Origin: Microbacterium lacus
GTDB taxonomy: Bacteria > Actinomycetota > Actinomycetes > Actinomycetales > Microbacteriaceae
Length of the DNA: 64,000 nt
Reading direction: 5' to 3'
Assembly: GCF_039531105.1 (NCBI RefSeq)
Contig: NZ_BAAAPK010000001.1
Coordinates: 1,116,001 to 1,180,000 of the forward strand
Under the pieces are notes generated by a model. It worked only from the letters and a program-made list of their open reading frames with translations. It made no database searches and was not told where the DNA came from. The translations under genes were made by a program, and so were the position numbers. Every line of letters begins with the position of its first letter. The first letter of the stretch is position 1. Positions 7,422 to 16,121 of this stretch are shown in pieces.

Positions 7422-8975
7422 CTAGTTGCCGTGCTGATCCCGCACGAGCTCCACGACCTCGTCGTACCGCGGCGAGTTCATGAAGTTGTCGACCGAGATG
7501 TGCACCGCATCCGGAGTCTGCGCCCGGGCGCGGTCGGTGAGCTGGTTCTGCGTGATGACCAGGTCGGCCGATCCGTCCAGCGCCGCGATGGCCTTGTTGA
7601 CCACGGTGACGTCTTCGATGCCGGCCTTCTTGATCTTGTTGCGCAGGACGCTCGCGCCCATGGCCGACGAACCCATGCCCGCGTCGCAGGCGAACACGAT
7701 GTTCTTGATCTGACGCTCGGTCATCACGGCCGGGTCGATACCGCCGCCCGCCGAGGTCACGGCACCGCCGCGGAGCCCGCCGAGCGCGTCCGAGGACTTG
7801 CCCTTCGCGGCCTCGGTCTGCGTGATCGCCGCACCGAACGCGTCGTCGGTGGCTGCCATCGCGGCAAGGTCGCGCTTGCGCGAGGCCCGCAGGATCACGG
7901 CGGCGATCAGGAAGGTCACCGTCGCGGACAGGATGACGGACAGGATCACCGCGAGGTAGGACCCGCTTGCCGTCTGAGCCAGCACGGCGATGATGCTGCC
8001 CGGCGCCGCCGGAGCCCGCAGCGCGCCGCCCAGCAGCATGTTCGTGGTCACACCGGTCATGCCGCCGGCGATCAGCGCCAGGATCGTGATCGGCTTCATC
8101 AGCGCGTACGGGAAGTACACCTCGTGGATGCCGCCGACGAACTGGATCAGCGCCGCTCCGGGTGCCGACGCGCGAGCGGCGCCGAGGCCGAAGAACGCGA
8201 AGGCGAGCAGCAGGCCGAGGCCGGGTCCGGGGTTCGCCTCGAGCAGGAACAGGATCGACGAGCCCTCCTCGGCGGACTGCTGGATGCCGAGCGGCGTGAG
8301 CACGCCGTGGTTGATCGCGTTGTTGAGGAACAGCACCTTGGCCGGCTCGATCAGGATGCTGGTCAAGGGCAGCAGGTTCGCCTCGACGAGCCAGTTCACC
8401 GCGTTGCTGAGCGTCTGCATCAGGCCGTTCACGAGCCAGGCGACGGGATAGAACCCGACGACGGCCATGACGAAGCCCCAGATGCCGGCCGAGAACATGT
8501 TCACGAGCATCTCGAAGCCGGCCTTGATCTTGCCGTCCCAGAGGCTGTCCAGCCACTTCATGGTGTAGGCCGCCAGCGGCGCCATGATCATCGCTCCGAT
8601 GAACATGTGCACCTGGCCGAGCTGCGAAGCGCCCTCCGGCAGGGTCGCGTTGAAGTCGGCGATCAGTTTGTCCGACCCGGCGATCGCGCCCATCACGGCG
8701 ATCGAGGCGACGACGCCACCGCGGATGCCGTAGACGATGTTGCCGCCGGTGTAGGCGATGATGATCGGCAGCAGGTAGTGGATGAACGGCCCGACGATCG
8801 TCGCGAGGTCGGCATTCGGAGTCCACCCCACGTCGATGAAGAACGCGGTGAAGATGCCCCACGCGATCAGCGCGGGGATGTTCGGCATGATCATGCCGGA
8901 GAGGAACGTGCCGAAGCGCTGGACTCCCACACGCGCCTTGTTGCTGCCCTTCGCGGGCGCAGACGCCGTTGTCAT
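7422..8975 (-). CDS. mtlA: Mannitol PTS enzyme IICB
   Basis: Membrane permease that imports and phosphorylates mannitol. Of 517 residues, about the first 340 form the hydrophobic EIIC domain (FGTFLSGMIMPNIPALIAWG near the start). It carries the GGIHEVYFPY motif of the substrate site. A linker follows, then an EIIB domain whose phosphocysteine is C430 in FACDAGMGSSAMG. No EIIA domain is attached; mtlF supplies it. ATG 8975 is preceded by a purine-rich GAAGGAGA-type ribosome binding site. The start lies 23 bases after the ptsI stop, which suggests one transcript from the orphan EIIB gene through mtlD. Regulation by the PRD protein encoded at 11905 is inferred. Confidence 0.95.
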   Translation of the reverse strand: MTTASAPAKGSNKARVGVQRFGTFLSGMIMPNIPALIAWGIFTAFFIDVGWTPNADLATIVGPFIHYLLPIIIAYTGGNIVYGIRGGVVASIAVMGAIAGSDKLIADFNATLPEGASQLGQVHMFIGAMIMAPLAAYTMKWLDSLWDGKIKAGFEMLVNMFSAGIWGFVMAVVGFYPVAWLVNGLMQTLSNAVNWLVEANLLPLTSILIEPAKVLFLNNAINHGVLTPLGIQQSAEEGSSILFLLEANPGPGLGLLLAFAFFGLGAARASAPGAALIQFVGGIHEVYFPYALMKPITILALIAGGMTGVTTNMLLGGALRAPAAPGSIIAVLAQTASGSYLAVILSVILSATVTFLIAAVILRASRKRDLAAMAATDDAFGAAITQTEAAKGKSSDALGGLRGGAVTSAGGGIDPAVMTERQIKNIVFACDAGMGSSAMGASVLRNKIKKAGIEDVTVVNKAIAALDGSADLVITQNQLTDRARAQTPDAVHISVDNFMNSPRYDEVVELVRDQHGN

Positions 8976-8998
8976 GGCTGTGTCTCCTTCTGTTTCTG

Positions 8999-10681
8999 TC
9001 AGGACTGCACGGCCGCGGGTGCGGCCTGGGTGGTGGCGACGGAGCGAGCCGCCTCCCTGGCGGTGGCCGCACCGTTCGCGGCCAGGGCTGCCTCGGCGAT
9101 GACTCGGGCATCATCGAGGGAGTATTGGAGCAGGGTCGCCCGCACGTCGGCGAGCGCCGTGGGGGCCATCGAGAGCGAGGTCGCTCCGAGACCGACGAGC
9201 ACGACCGCCAGGAGCGGGTCCGCGGCGGCCTCACCGCAGATGCCGACGGGCTTGCCGTGCAGGCGCCCGGCGTCGCCGACCTCGCGGATGAGCCGGAGCA
9301 CCGCGGGGTGCCACGGGTCCTGGAAGCCCGCGACCGAGCCGAGCAGCCGGTCGGCGGCCAGCGTGTACTGCGTGAGGTCGTTCGTGCCGATCGACGCGAA
9401 GTCCGACCCTGCGAGGATCCGGTCGGCCAGCAGCGCAGAGGAGGGCACCTCCACCATGACGCCGGCGGTCTTGATGCCGTAGTCCCGGGCGATCTCGACG
9501 AAGTACTCCGCTTCCTCAACGGTGGCCACCATCGGCGCCATGACCCACAGGTCCGCGTCGGTGGCGGCATCCGCCTCGGCCAGCGCGGTCAGCTGCTCGC
9601 GCAGGATGTCCTCGCTCGCCTGCAGCGCGCGGATTCCCCGAAGCCCCAGGGCGGGGTTCTCCTCGTGCGCATCGTTGAGGAAGGCGAGGGGCTTGTCGGC
9701 ACCGGCATCCAGCACGCGCACGACGACCTTCTGACCGGGGAACGCCGCGAGGAGCTTCGTGTAGGCGGCACGCTGCTGCTCGACCGTGGGCGCCTGATTC
9801 GAGCTCAGGAACAGGAACTCCGTGCGGAAGAGCCCCACGCCCTCCGCGCCGAGTGCGACGGCTTCCTCCGCCCCCTCGGGCTTGCCCAGGTTCGCCAGCA
9901 GCGGCACCGCGGTCCCGTCGGCGAGCGCCCCCGGAGTGAGGGGGGCGGATGCCGCCGATGCGCGATCCGCCGCGCGATTGGCCGCGCGCTCGAGTTCCTC
10001 GGCGCTCGGGTCGGTCGTGACGACCCCGGCGGCGGCATCCACGATCACCGTCTGCCCATCCACCAGGTCCTTCGCGCCGACCGCGCCGACGATCGCGACG
10101 ATCGACTTCTCGCGAGCGAGGATCGCGGTGTGCGAGGTGGGACCGCCCTCGGTCGTGATGAGTCCGAGCACCTTGTCGAGGTCGAGCAGAGCGGTGTCCG
10201 CCGGAGCGAGGTCCTTCGCGACGAGCACGAACGGGTGCCCGGGGTCGGGGACGCCGGGCGCGGCGACGCCGCGCAGCCGTGCGATGACCCGCTGGGCCAC
10301 GTCGTCGAGGTCGGCGGCGCGCTCGCCGAGGTACCCGCCCATCGCGGTGAGCATGTCGCGGAAGCTCGCGAACGCGTCGTGCACGGCGAACTCCGCCGTC
10401 TTGCCGGCCCCGATGCGGGTGTCGATCTCGCTCTCCAGGGACGGGTCCTCGGCCATCATCGCCTGCGCCTCGAGGACGTCCCGGGCGGCGCCGCCGGCCT
10501 GGATGCCACGCTGCTCGAGCTCGCGGGCAACCGCCGCGACAGCCTCACGCACGCGGGCGGTCTCCTCCTCGGTGCCGCGCTCGCTCGGGGTGTCAGTCGG
10601 CGCCGGCAGGGGCTCCGCCATGCGCGCGATCGGTCCCTGGGCGACGCCCAATCCGATTCCGACTCCTCTGATCTCCGTCAT
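8999..10681 (-). CDS. ptsI: PTS phosphoenolpyruvate-protein phosphotransferase (enzyme I)
   Basis: The general PTS enzyme that takes phosphate from PEP and passes it to HPr. The protein is 560 residues from ATG 10681. The catalytic histidine is H184 in EGGPTSHTAILARE. The PEP-binding barrel shows GLFRTEFLFL, the IGTNDLTQYTLAADR segment and GICGEAAADP, with Ile where GMCGE is usual. A GTG two codons upstream overlaps the ptsH stop, but ATG 10681 has GGAG five bases before it and is preferred. The gene is placed between ptsH and mtlA, so the general phosphotransferases are expressed with the mannitol permease rather than from a separate locus. Confidence 0.95.
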   Translation of the reverse strand: MTEIRGVGIGLGVAQGPIARMAEPLPAPTDTPSERGTEEETARVREAVAAVARELEQRGIQAGGAARDVLEAQAMMAEDPSLESEIDTRIGAGKTAEFAVHDAFASFRDMLTAMGGYLGERAADLDDVAQRVIARLRGVAAPGVPDPGHPFVLVAKDLAPADTALLDLDKVLGLITTEGGPTSHTAILAREKSIVAIVGAVGAKDLVDGQTVIVDAAAGVVTTDPSAEELERAANRAADRASAASAPLTPGALADGTAVPLLANLGKPEGAEEAVALGAEGVGLFRTEFLFLSSNQAPTVEQQRAAYTKLLAAFPGQKVVVRVLDAGADKPLAFLNDAHEENPALGLRGIRALQASEDILREQLTALAEADAATDADLWVMAPMVATVEEAEYFVEIARDYGIKTAGVMVEVPSSALLADRILAGSDFASIGTNDLTQYTLAADRLLGSVAGFQDPWHPAVLRLIREVGDAGRLHGKPVGICGEAAADPLLAVVLVGLGATSLSMAPTALADVRATLLQYSLDDARVIAEAALAANGAATAREAARSVATTQAAPAAVQS

Positions 10682-10683
10682 CT

Positions 10684-10959
10684 TCACTCCGCATCGTGGT
10701 CGGTCGAGAGCAGTTCGCTCAGGTGGTCCAGCGTGTTCTCCGCGTCGTCGCCGTCGGCCGTCAGGGTGATGTAGTCGCCCTGCTCGATCCCGAGGGCGAT
10801 CACCCCCAGGATGCTGGCGGCGTTCACCGGCGCTCCGGCATCCTTCGCGATCGTGATCGGGATGCCCGCCTCCTTCGCCGCCTGCGCGAAGAGCTTCGCG
10901 GGCCGGGCGTGCAGACCATGGGCCGAGCCGATGCGTACCGTGCGGGTCGAGAGCGGCAT
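10684..10959 (-). CDS. ptsH: Phosphocarrier protein HPr
   Basis: Small cytoplasmic phosphocarrier between enzyme I and the EIIA proteins. It has 91 residues with the active-site histidine H17 in GLHARPAK. The region equivalent to the regulatory serine reads APVNAASILGV with S49. Lys is absent before it, so regulatory phosphorylation as in Bacillus is not assured. The frame is open upstream, but ATG 10959 gives the standard HPr length and lies one base after the stop of the EIIB gene. It belongs to the EIIB-ptsH-ptsI-mtlA-mtlF-mtlD series. Confidence 0.95.
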   Translation of the reverse strand: MPLSTRTVRIGSAHGLHARPAKLFAQAAKEAGIPITIAKDAGAPVNAASILGVIALGIEQGDYITLTADGDDAENTLDHLSELLSTDHDAE

Positions 10960-10960
10960 G

Positions 10961-11299
10961 TCAGTCCTGTTCCTGTCGGGCGAGGTGGTCGAAGCGGGAC
11001 GCGAGTGCTTCCTGCACGAGGGCGAGCGTTCGCGTGCCCTCACGATCAGTGAAGATGTCGGACGGCAGCAGCACCACGGCCGTCCCTCGCCGCGCCGCGT
11101 CCGCCTCGATCCGCGCGAGCGCGTGAGACAGATGGGGTCCGACGAGGATCACGTCTGCGGCGTCGATGTCCGTCGCGAGAGAGGACGCGGTGCCGGCGAA
11201 GGCGGTGTACGACAGCCCCTGGTGCTCAGCCGCTGCGCGCACTCGCTGAGCGACGAATGTGCTCGACGCACCCGCACCGCAGACCACCAGGATCCTCAT
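10961..11299 (-). CDS. Orphan PTS EIIB-like protein (lactose/cellobiose type)
   Basis: A 112-residue stand-alone EIIB domain. Its beginning, MRILVVCGAGASSTFVAQR, has the phosphocysteine C8 in the P-loop of the lactose/cellobiose EIIB family. The middle VILVGPHLSHAL matches the same fold. No EIIC or EIIA partner of that family is in the window. It is the first gene of the leftward PTS operon, directly before ptsH. It could serve a distant transporter or act as a phosphorylation-state sensor that talks to the neighbouring PRD regulator; both are inferences. The start is ATG 11299. Confidence 0.85.
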   Translation of the reverse strand: MRILVVCGAGASSTFVAQRVRAAAEHQGLSYTAFAGTASSLATDIDAADVILVGPHLSHALARIEADAARRGTAVVLLPSDIFTDREGTRTLALVQEALASRFDHLARQEQD

Positions 11300-11357
11300 C
11301 GACCCGCCTTTCCGATTGCCATTCTTGTGAAAGCGCTGAGAGCCGACAACCAGTTCT

Positions 11358-11414
11358 GTTTCCGGAGGGGCGGAAACACGGATGCCCCGGACCAGACGGT
11401 CCGGGGCATCCGTG
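11358..11414 (-). terminator. Tandem hairpin terminator with 17-bp perfect stem
   Basis: Bases 11377-11393 (beginning CACGGATGCC) are exactly complementary to 11398-11414 around the four-base loop AGAC. A second hairpin, GTTTCCG (11358-11364) with CGGAAAC (11371-11377), follows at once in the leftward direction. They sit nine bases past the stop of the small membrane-protein gene and upstream of the PTS operon, so they probably end that transcript and insulate the PTS genes. Confidence 0.8.
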
Positions 11415-11422
11415 AGCGGTTC

Positions 11423-11770
11423 TCAGCGGAAGAACGCGTTCGCCCGCGAGGAGAACAGGATCGCGAGTCCGATGATCGCGAGGATGCCGGTGATGATCGC
11501 GCTCCAGACGCTCACGCCGATCACGAGCGCCCACACCGCTACGACGAGATTCAGCACGAAGAGGATCGCGAGCAGGATGCGTGCGACGTTGTTGCCGCGG
11601 AAGAGCCCGAGGCTCACCGCGATCGTGAGGATGCCGACGATCAGGGCGACCCAGGCGTTGCCGCCGCCCCCGGCGAGCAGGCTGATCACCGCGCCGATGA
11701 TCTGCACCGCTCCACTGATCCATGCGATGACCGCGACGAGGGTGACGCCTCCGGGTCGTTGTCCTGCCAT
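11423..11770 (-). CDS. Small membrane protein with four hydrophobic segments
   Basis: A 115-residue hydrophobic protein with about four transmembrane helices (VTLVAVIAWISGAVQIIGAV; ALIVGILTIAVSLGLF; ILLAILFVLNLVVAVWALV; ITGILAIIGLAILF). It resembles the DUF7144-like and other short integral membrane proteins common in actinobacteria. No catalytic motif is visible. The start MAGQRPGG is chosen because a purine-rich GAAGGAGAAGG lies just before it, although an upstream GTG at 11818 keeps the frame open. It is a single gene followed by a strong hairpin, and the divergent regulator gene begins about 130 bases away. The function is unknown. Confidence 0.7.
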   Translation of the reverse strand: MAGQRPGGVTLVAVIAWISGAVQIIGAVISLLAGGGGNAWVALIVGILTIAVSLGLFRGNNVARILLAILFVLNLVVAVWALVIGVSVWSAIITGILAIIGLAILFSSRANAFFR

Positions 11771-11904
11771 GTCCTTCTCCTTCTGCGAGGTGTGCCGCAT
11801 CCGCAGCGGCGCCCTCACGGTACCGCCGAGCCGCCGTTGCCGCCATGGGGGATGTCCGCGTGATTGACTGGCGTGACAGATCGCATCGACGCGCAGAGGA
11901 CACC

Positions 11905-13833
11905 GTGACCAGAGCGAGACAGGACCGACTCCTGGGGCTGCTCGTCCGCGACGGTGACTGGCTGACCGCGGCGGCGCTGGCCGACGGTCTCGGGGTGACT
12001 CCGCGCAGCATACGTTCGTACGTGACGGCGATCAACGCGCGCGTGCCCGGTTCGGTCGCGGTCGAGTCCGGCCCCCTCGGCTACCGCGCGGGCCCGGAGG
12101 CGCCGGTGGCGCTGCGCGCAGGCGGGGCGACGGATGCCGGCACGCCGCGCGACCGCCTGCACACGCTCGTACGCGCCCTGCTCGACGAGGACGACGGGAT
12201 CGACGTCTTCGAGACCGCCGACGCGCTGCACGTGAGCCCGGCGACGCTGGACGCCGACCTCGCACGCGTGCGCGGCCTCCTGGGCGGCACGGAGCTGACG
12301 CTCGAGCGTTCGGCATCCCGCGCACGTCTCCGCGGCACCGAGATGGCGCAGCGACGCCTGCTCAGCAGGCTCGCCCACGACGAGATGGATGCCGGATCCT
12401 TCGACCTGGAGGCGCTCCGGCGCACTCTCGGTGAAGGATCCGTCGGGGCGCACGCGTTCGGCCCGTTCAAGACCGAACTGGTCACCGAGCTCAATGCCCT
12501 CGGATACTTCGTGAACGAGTTCGGCATCGCTGACGTCGTCATGCACATCGCGATCGCGGCCGACCGGGTCGCCAGCCACCGCGGCCTGGACGCGGTCGGC
12601 GGTGACGCGTCTCCCGCGCAGGCGGAGGTCGCCGCCATCCTGGGTCGACTCGTCGAGCGTCACGTGGGTGTGCAGCTCGGTGCAGGCGACCTGCAGCATC
12701 TGTCCACGATCGTGCTGACCCGCATCGTCGCACCGGGCGCGGCCGCGCCGGCGGACCATGCGCGCGAGCGTCTCGAACCGGAGGTGGAGGCTGCGGTCCG
12801 CGAGGTCGTCGAGCAGGCGGCCGCGGAGTTCCTGGTCGACATCGCGCACGAGGACTTCATCCTGCGCCTGGCCCTGCACGTGCAGAACCTCCGCCATCGC
12901 GCCCGGGAGCAGGCGTGGTCGCGCAACCCGCTGACCCGGTCGCTCAAATCGACGTACCCGATGATCTTCGAGGTGGCGGTCTTCATCGCCAGCGGGCTGC
13001 AGCATCGGCTCGGCATCCCGCTCCTGGACGACGAGATCGCCTACATCGCGATGCATGTCGGTGGACGCCTGGAGCGGAGCCGTCGCGCCGATCAGCTGCT
13101 CACCGCGACGATCGTGTGCCCGGGGTACTACGAGCTGCACGAGCTGCTGCGCTCGAGCGTGGACCGCTCGCTCGGCCAGGCGATCGAGGTCGTCGGCGTC
13201 GAGACACGTGTGGACCCGGACTGGGCATCGATCGACACCGACCTCGTGCTGACCACGATCGACCCCTCGATATCCGGGGACCGGTTCGTCCGGATCCAGC
13301 CGTTCCTGACGGATGCCGACGTCGACCGCGTGCAGACGGCGGCCGCGCGGATCCGCCGCAGCCGTCGCCTCGCCCGCCTGCGTACCGAGCTCGAGCGGTA
13401 CTTCGTGCCGGGCGCGTTCGTGCGGGGACTGGATGCGGACGCGGGTGAGGAGGCGGTGATCCGGCGGCTCGGAGCGCCCCTGGTGGCCGAGGGTGTGATC
13501 GATGAGGACTACGTCGAGCGCACGATCGAGCGCGAGCGCCTCTCCTCGACCGCCTTCACCGATGCGCTCGCCGTACCGCACGCGCTCGGGATGACCGCGA
13601 CCCGCACGGCGATCGCCGTCGGGATCGCCGACCCGTCGATCCCGTGGGGGGAGGGGCGCGTGCAGGTCGTGGCCGTCGTCGCGTTCTCCGAGTCCGACCG
13701 CGGCGCGTTCCAGACCGTGTTCGAACAGTTCGTGGAGGTCTTCTCCGAGCGTGACAGCGTCCAGCGGATCGTCCGCCGCGCGACCGATTTCCCCGGCTTC
13801 CTCGACGAGCTCGTCGCCGTGATCGACGGCTGA
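11905..13833 (+). CDS. PRD-domain transcriptional regulator of the mannitol operon (MtlR type)
   Basis: A regulator whose activity is set by PTS phosphorylation. The order of domains is an N-terminal helix-turn-helix (LLVRDGDWLTAAALADGLGVTPRSI) and a second HTH-like segment near residues 85-130. Two PRD domains follow (one with FVNEFGIADVVMHIAIA, one with DDEIAYIAMHVGG). Next come a Gat-type EIIB-like domain (IVCPGYYELHELL) and a C-terminal EIIA-like domain with the phosphorylatable His in DALAVPHALG. From GTG 11905 the protein is 642 residues; an ATG 20 codons upstream is possible. GTG is favoured because GCAGAGGAC precedes it. It is divergent from the mannitol PTS genes across the small membrane-protein gene, the expected partner for their control. 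Confidence 0.88.
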   Translation: MTRARQDRLLGLLVRDGDWLTAAALADGLGVTPRSIRSYVTAINARVPGSVAVESGPLGYRAGPEAPVALRAGGATDAGTPRDRLHTLVRALLDEDDGIDVFETADALHVSPATLDADLARVRGLLGGTELTLERSASRARLRGTEMAQRRLLSRLAHDEMDAGSFDLEALRRTLGEGSVGAHAFGPFKTELVTELNALGYFVNEFGIADVVMHIAIAADRVASHRGLDAVGGDASPAQAEVAAILGRLVERHVGVQLGAGDLQHLSTIVLTRIVAPGAAAPADHARERLEPEVEAAVREVVEQAAAEFLVDIAHEDFILRLALHVQNLRHRAREQAWSRNPLTRSLKSTYPMIFEVAVFIASGLQHRLGIPLLDDEIAYIAMHVGGRLERSRRADQLLTATIVCPGYYELHELLRSSVDRSLGQAIEVVGVETRVDPDWASIDTDLVLTTIDPSISGDRFVRIQPFLTDADVDRVQTAAARIRRSRRLARLRTELERYFVPGAFVRGLDADAGEEAVIRRLGAPLVAEGVIDEDYVERTIERERLSSTAFTDALAVPHALGMTATRTAIAVGIADPSIPWGEGRVQVVAVVAFSESDRGAFQTVFEQFVEVFSERDSVQRIVRRATDFPGFLDELVAVIDG

Positions 13834-13837
13834 GGCC

Positions 13838-14419
13838 TCAGCGCGCGAGCCGCGCCTGCAGGCCCAGCCGCACCGCCGGCCACTCGCCCGGCAGGATCGA
13901 GAAGACCACGGTGTCCCGAAGAGTGCCGTCCGGACCCAGGCGGTGGTTGCGGAGAACCCCGTCCTGCTTCGCGCCGAGGCGGGCGATCGCCGCACGCGAC
14001 TGGAGGTTGTGCCAGTGCGTGCGGAACTCCACGGCGATCGCGTCGCAGCGCTCGAACGCATGCCCGAGAAGGAGCAGCTTCGCGGCGGTGTTCACCGCGG
14101 TGCGCTGCGCGTCCACGCCGAGCCAGGTGTGCCCGATCTCGACGTGACGGTTGTCCTGGTCGATGTTGCAGAACGTGGTCTCGCCGACGACGACGCCGGT
14201 GTCGAGCCGCCGCACCGCCCACGGATTCATGTGGTGCTCGTCGCGCCAGGTGAGTCGCTGGGCGATGTCGGCGGCGACGCCGTCCGCGGTCGGGACCGAG
14301 GTGTACCACGCATGCTCCAGGCCCGCGGTCGCGGCCGCGAGCTCCTCGGCGTGCTCCGTACCCAGCGGCTCGAGTCGCACGACCTCGTTCTCGAGGGTGA
14401 TCGCATCGCGCAGCAGCAT
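13838..14419 (-). CDS. GNAT family N-acetyltransferase (RimJ/RimL type)
   Basis: A 193-residue acetyl-CoA-dependent transferase of the RimJ/RimL subgroup, which acetylates protein N-termini or small molecules. It opens with VVRLEPLGTEHAEELA, has the WAVRRLDTGVVVGETTF and HVEIGHTWLGVDAQRTAVNT core strands, and the NLQSRAAIARLGAKQDGVLRN segment typical of the subgroup. Its stop lies four bases from the end of the convergent regulator gene, leaving no room for a separate terminator. It is followed downstream only by that gene and may share a transcript with the phosphomannomutase gene 10 bases upstream. The substrate is unknown. Confidence 0.88.
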   Translation of the reverse strand: MLLRDAITLENEVVRLEPLGTEHAEELAAATAGLEHAWYTSVPTADGVAADIAQRLTWRDEHHMNPWAVRRLDTGVVVGETTFCNIDQDNRHVEIGHTWLGVDAQRTAVNTAAKLLLLGHAFERCDAIAVEFRTHWHNLQSRAAIARLGAKQDGVLRNHRLGPDGTLRDTVVFSILPGEWPAVRLGLQARLAR

Positions 14420-14429
14420 GGTCCGCGCC

Positions 14430-16121
14430 TCAGCCCCGTTCGCTCAGCAGCGCCCGGGCGCCGTCGCTGAGCGTGCTGATCCGCTCGCGGGCATCGTCGG
14501 CCGAGTCGCCGCGGACGTCGAGGTAGACCTTGAGCTTGGGCTCCGTGCCGCTCGGACGCACGATCACACGCGACCCGTCCTGCAGCCACAACCGCAGCAC
14601 GTCGCCGGGCGGCAGGGCGTCGACGCCCTCGAGGAGATCCTCGACGGCATCCACTCGCGTCGTGCCGATCGATTCCGGATGCCGCTCCCGCAGCGACGCC
14701 ATGATCCGGCCGATGACCGAGAGGTCGTCGACGCGGAGGGAGATCTGGTCGCTCGCGAAGAACCCGAAGGTCCGGTCGAACTCGGCGAGCACGTCGGCGA
14801 GGCTCTTCCCGTCGCCCCTCGCGTCGGCGACCAGTCCGAGCATCGCGATCGCGGCCGAGATGCCGTCCTTGTCGCGCACGGTGTCGGGGTTGACGAGGTA
14901 GCCGAGCGCCTCCTCGAACCCGAACACGATGCCGGGTGCGCGCGAGATCCACTTGAACCCGGTCAGGGTCGTGTGGAAGTCCAGGCCGTAGTGATCGGCG
15001 ACGGCCTTCAGGCCCGGGGACGACACCAGCGAGCAGGCGAGAGACGCCCCCTCGCCGGCGTCGGCTTCGCGGGCGAGCCGGGCGGCGCGCCAGCCGAGCA
15101 GCAGGCCGATCTGGTTGCCGGTGAGGCGACGCCATCCACCGGGCGCGTCCGGATCGGGCAGGGCGACGGCGAGGCGGTCCGCGTCGGGGTCGTTCGCGAT
15201 CACGAGCTCGGCGCCGACCTCGCGGGCCCGCTCGAACGCGAGGTCCATCGCCCCCGGTTCTTCGGGGTTCGGGAAAGCAACGGTGGGGAATCCACCGTCC
15301 GGATGCAGCTGCGCGTCGACGGGGATCGGCGCGGGGTACCCGGCGGTCTCGAGGATCCGCGACAGGGTCTCCCACCCGACGCCGTGCATCGCCGTATACA
15401 CCCAGCTCAACCCGTCAGCGCCGGAAGGGGCGGGGGCGACGGCGGCGGTCGCGGCGATGTACGCGTCGAGCACCGACTCCGGCGCGGTCTCGTAACCGAG
15501 CGACCGGGGGAGGGCGCCGACATCGCCGGTGTCCGCGATCCGCTGGATGTGCGCGGCGATCTGCGCGTCGGCGGGCGAGACGATCTGCGCACCCTCGTCC
15601 GCGCCGCCCAGGTACACCTTGTATCCGTTGTCGTTCGGAGGGTTGTGGCTCGCGGTGACCATCACGCCGGCATCCGCCCCGAGGTGTCGCACCGCGAAGG
15701 CCAGCACCGGCGTCGGCAGCAGCCGGGGAAGCAGGATCGCCCGCAGGCCCGCGCCGGCGAACAGCTCGGCGGAGTCGCGCGCGAACACGTCGGAATTGCG
15801 GCGCCCGTCATAGCCGATCACGACGGTCGGCACGCGATCCGTCCCGGCGCGCTCGAGGACGAACGCGGCCAGGCCCGCGGCCGCCTGCGCGACCAGAACG
15901 CGGTTCATGCGGTTGCTGCCGGCGCCGAGCTCACCGCGGAGTCCTGCCGTGCCGAACGCCAGTCGCCCCGCGAAGCGATCGGCGAGGTCGGCGGATGCCG
16001 CCCCCTCGCCCGCGGCGGCACTCGAGATCAGCGCCTCGAGCTCTGCGCGGGTGACCGGGTCGGGGTCCTGCGCGAGCCAGGCGCGAGCGGCGGCGAGGAC
16101 CCCGTCGTCCGGCCCGTTCAC
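14430..16121 (-). CDS. pmmB: Phospho-sugar mutase (phosphomannomutase/phosphoglucomutase)
   Basis: Interconverts hexose- or pentose-1- and -6-(5-)phosphates through a phosphoserine. The protein has 563 residues. The active-site serine is S158 in GVMVTASHNPPNDNG. The metal loop is ANDPDADRLAVA, the sugar-binding loop is GFEEALGYLV, and the phosphate loop is RPSGTEPKLKVY. GTG 16121 overlaps the stop of the upstream nucleoside phosphorylase gene as GTGA. The pairing with deoD copies the pmmB-deoD order of M. tuberculosis. With the phosphorylase upstream it probably converts ribose-1-phosphate to ribose-5-phosphate, although mannose or glucose phosphates remain possible. Confidence 0.93.
   Translation of the reverse strand: MNGPDDGVLAAARAWLAQDPDPVTRAELEALISSAAAGEGAASADLADRFAGRLAFGTAGLRGELGAGSNRMNRVLVAQAAAGLAAFVLERAGTDRVPTVVIGYDGRRNSDVFARDSAELFAGAGLRAILLPRLLPTPVLAFAVRHLGADAGVMVTASHNPPNDNGYKVYLGGADEGAQIVSPADAQIAAHIQRIADTGDVGALPRSLGYETAPESVLDAYIAATAAVAPAPSGADGLSWVYTAMHGVGWETLSRILETAGYPAPIPVDAQLHPDGGFPTVAFPNPEEPGAMDLAFERAREVGAELVIANDPDADRLAVALPDPDAPGGWRRLTGNQIGLLLGWRAARLAREADAGEGASLACSLVSSPGLKAVADHYGLDFHTTLTGFKWISRAPGIVFGFEEALGYLVNPDTVRDKDGISAAIAMLGLVADARGDGKSLADVLAEFDRTFGFFASDQISLRVDDLSVIGRIMASLRERHPESIGTTRVDAVEDLLEGVDALPPGDVLRLWLQDGSRVIVRPSGTEPKLKVYLDVRGDSADDARERISTLSDGARALLSERG

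Noticed and set aside
6780..9482. A 900-codon rightward frame opposite the mannitol PTS genes.
   Set aside because: Antisense shadow of mtlD, mtlF, mtlA and ptsI; composition is arginine-rich with no recognisable domain.
11325..11345. TGTGAAAGCGCTGAGAG before the PTS operon as a LacI-type or catabolite operator.
   Set aside because: Only the central AGCGCT is symmetric; the outer arms do not match, so a chance occurrence cannot be excluded.
11815..14061. A 748-codon leftward frame opposite the PRD regulator.
   Set aside because: The sense frame encodes a complete multi-domain regulator; the antisense product is low-complexity.
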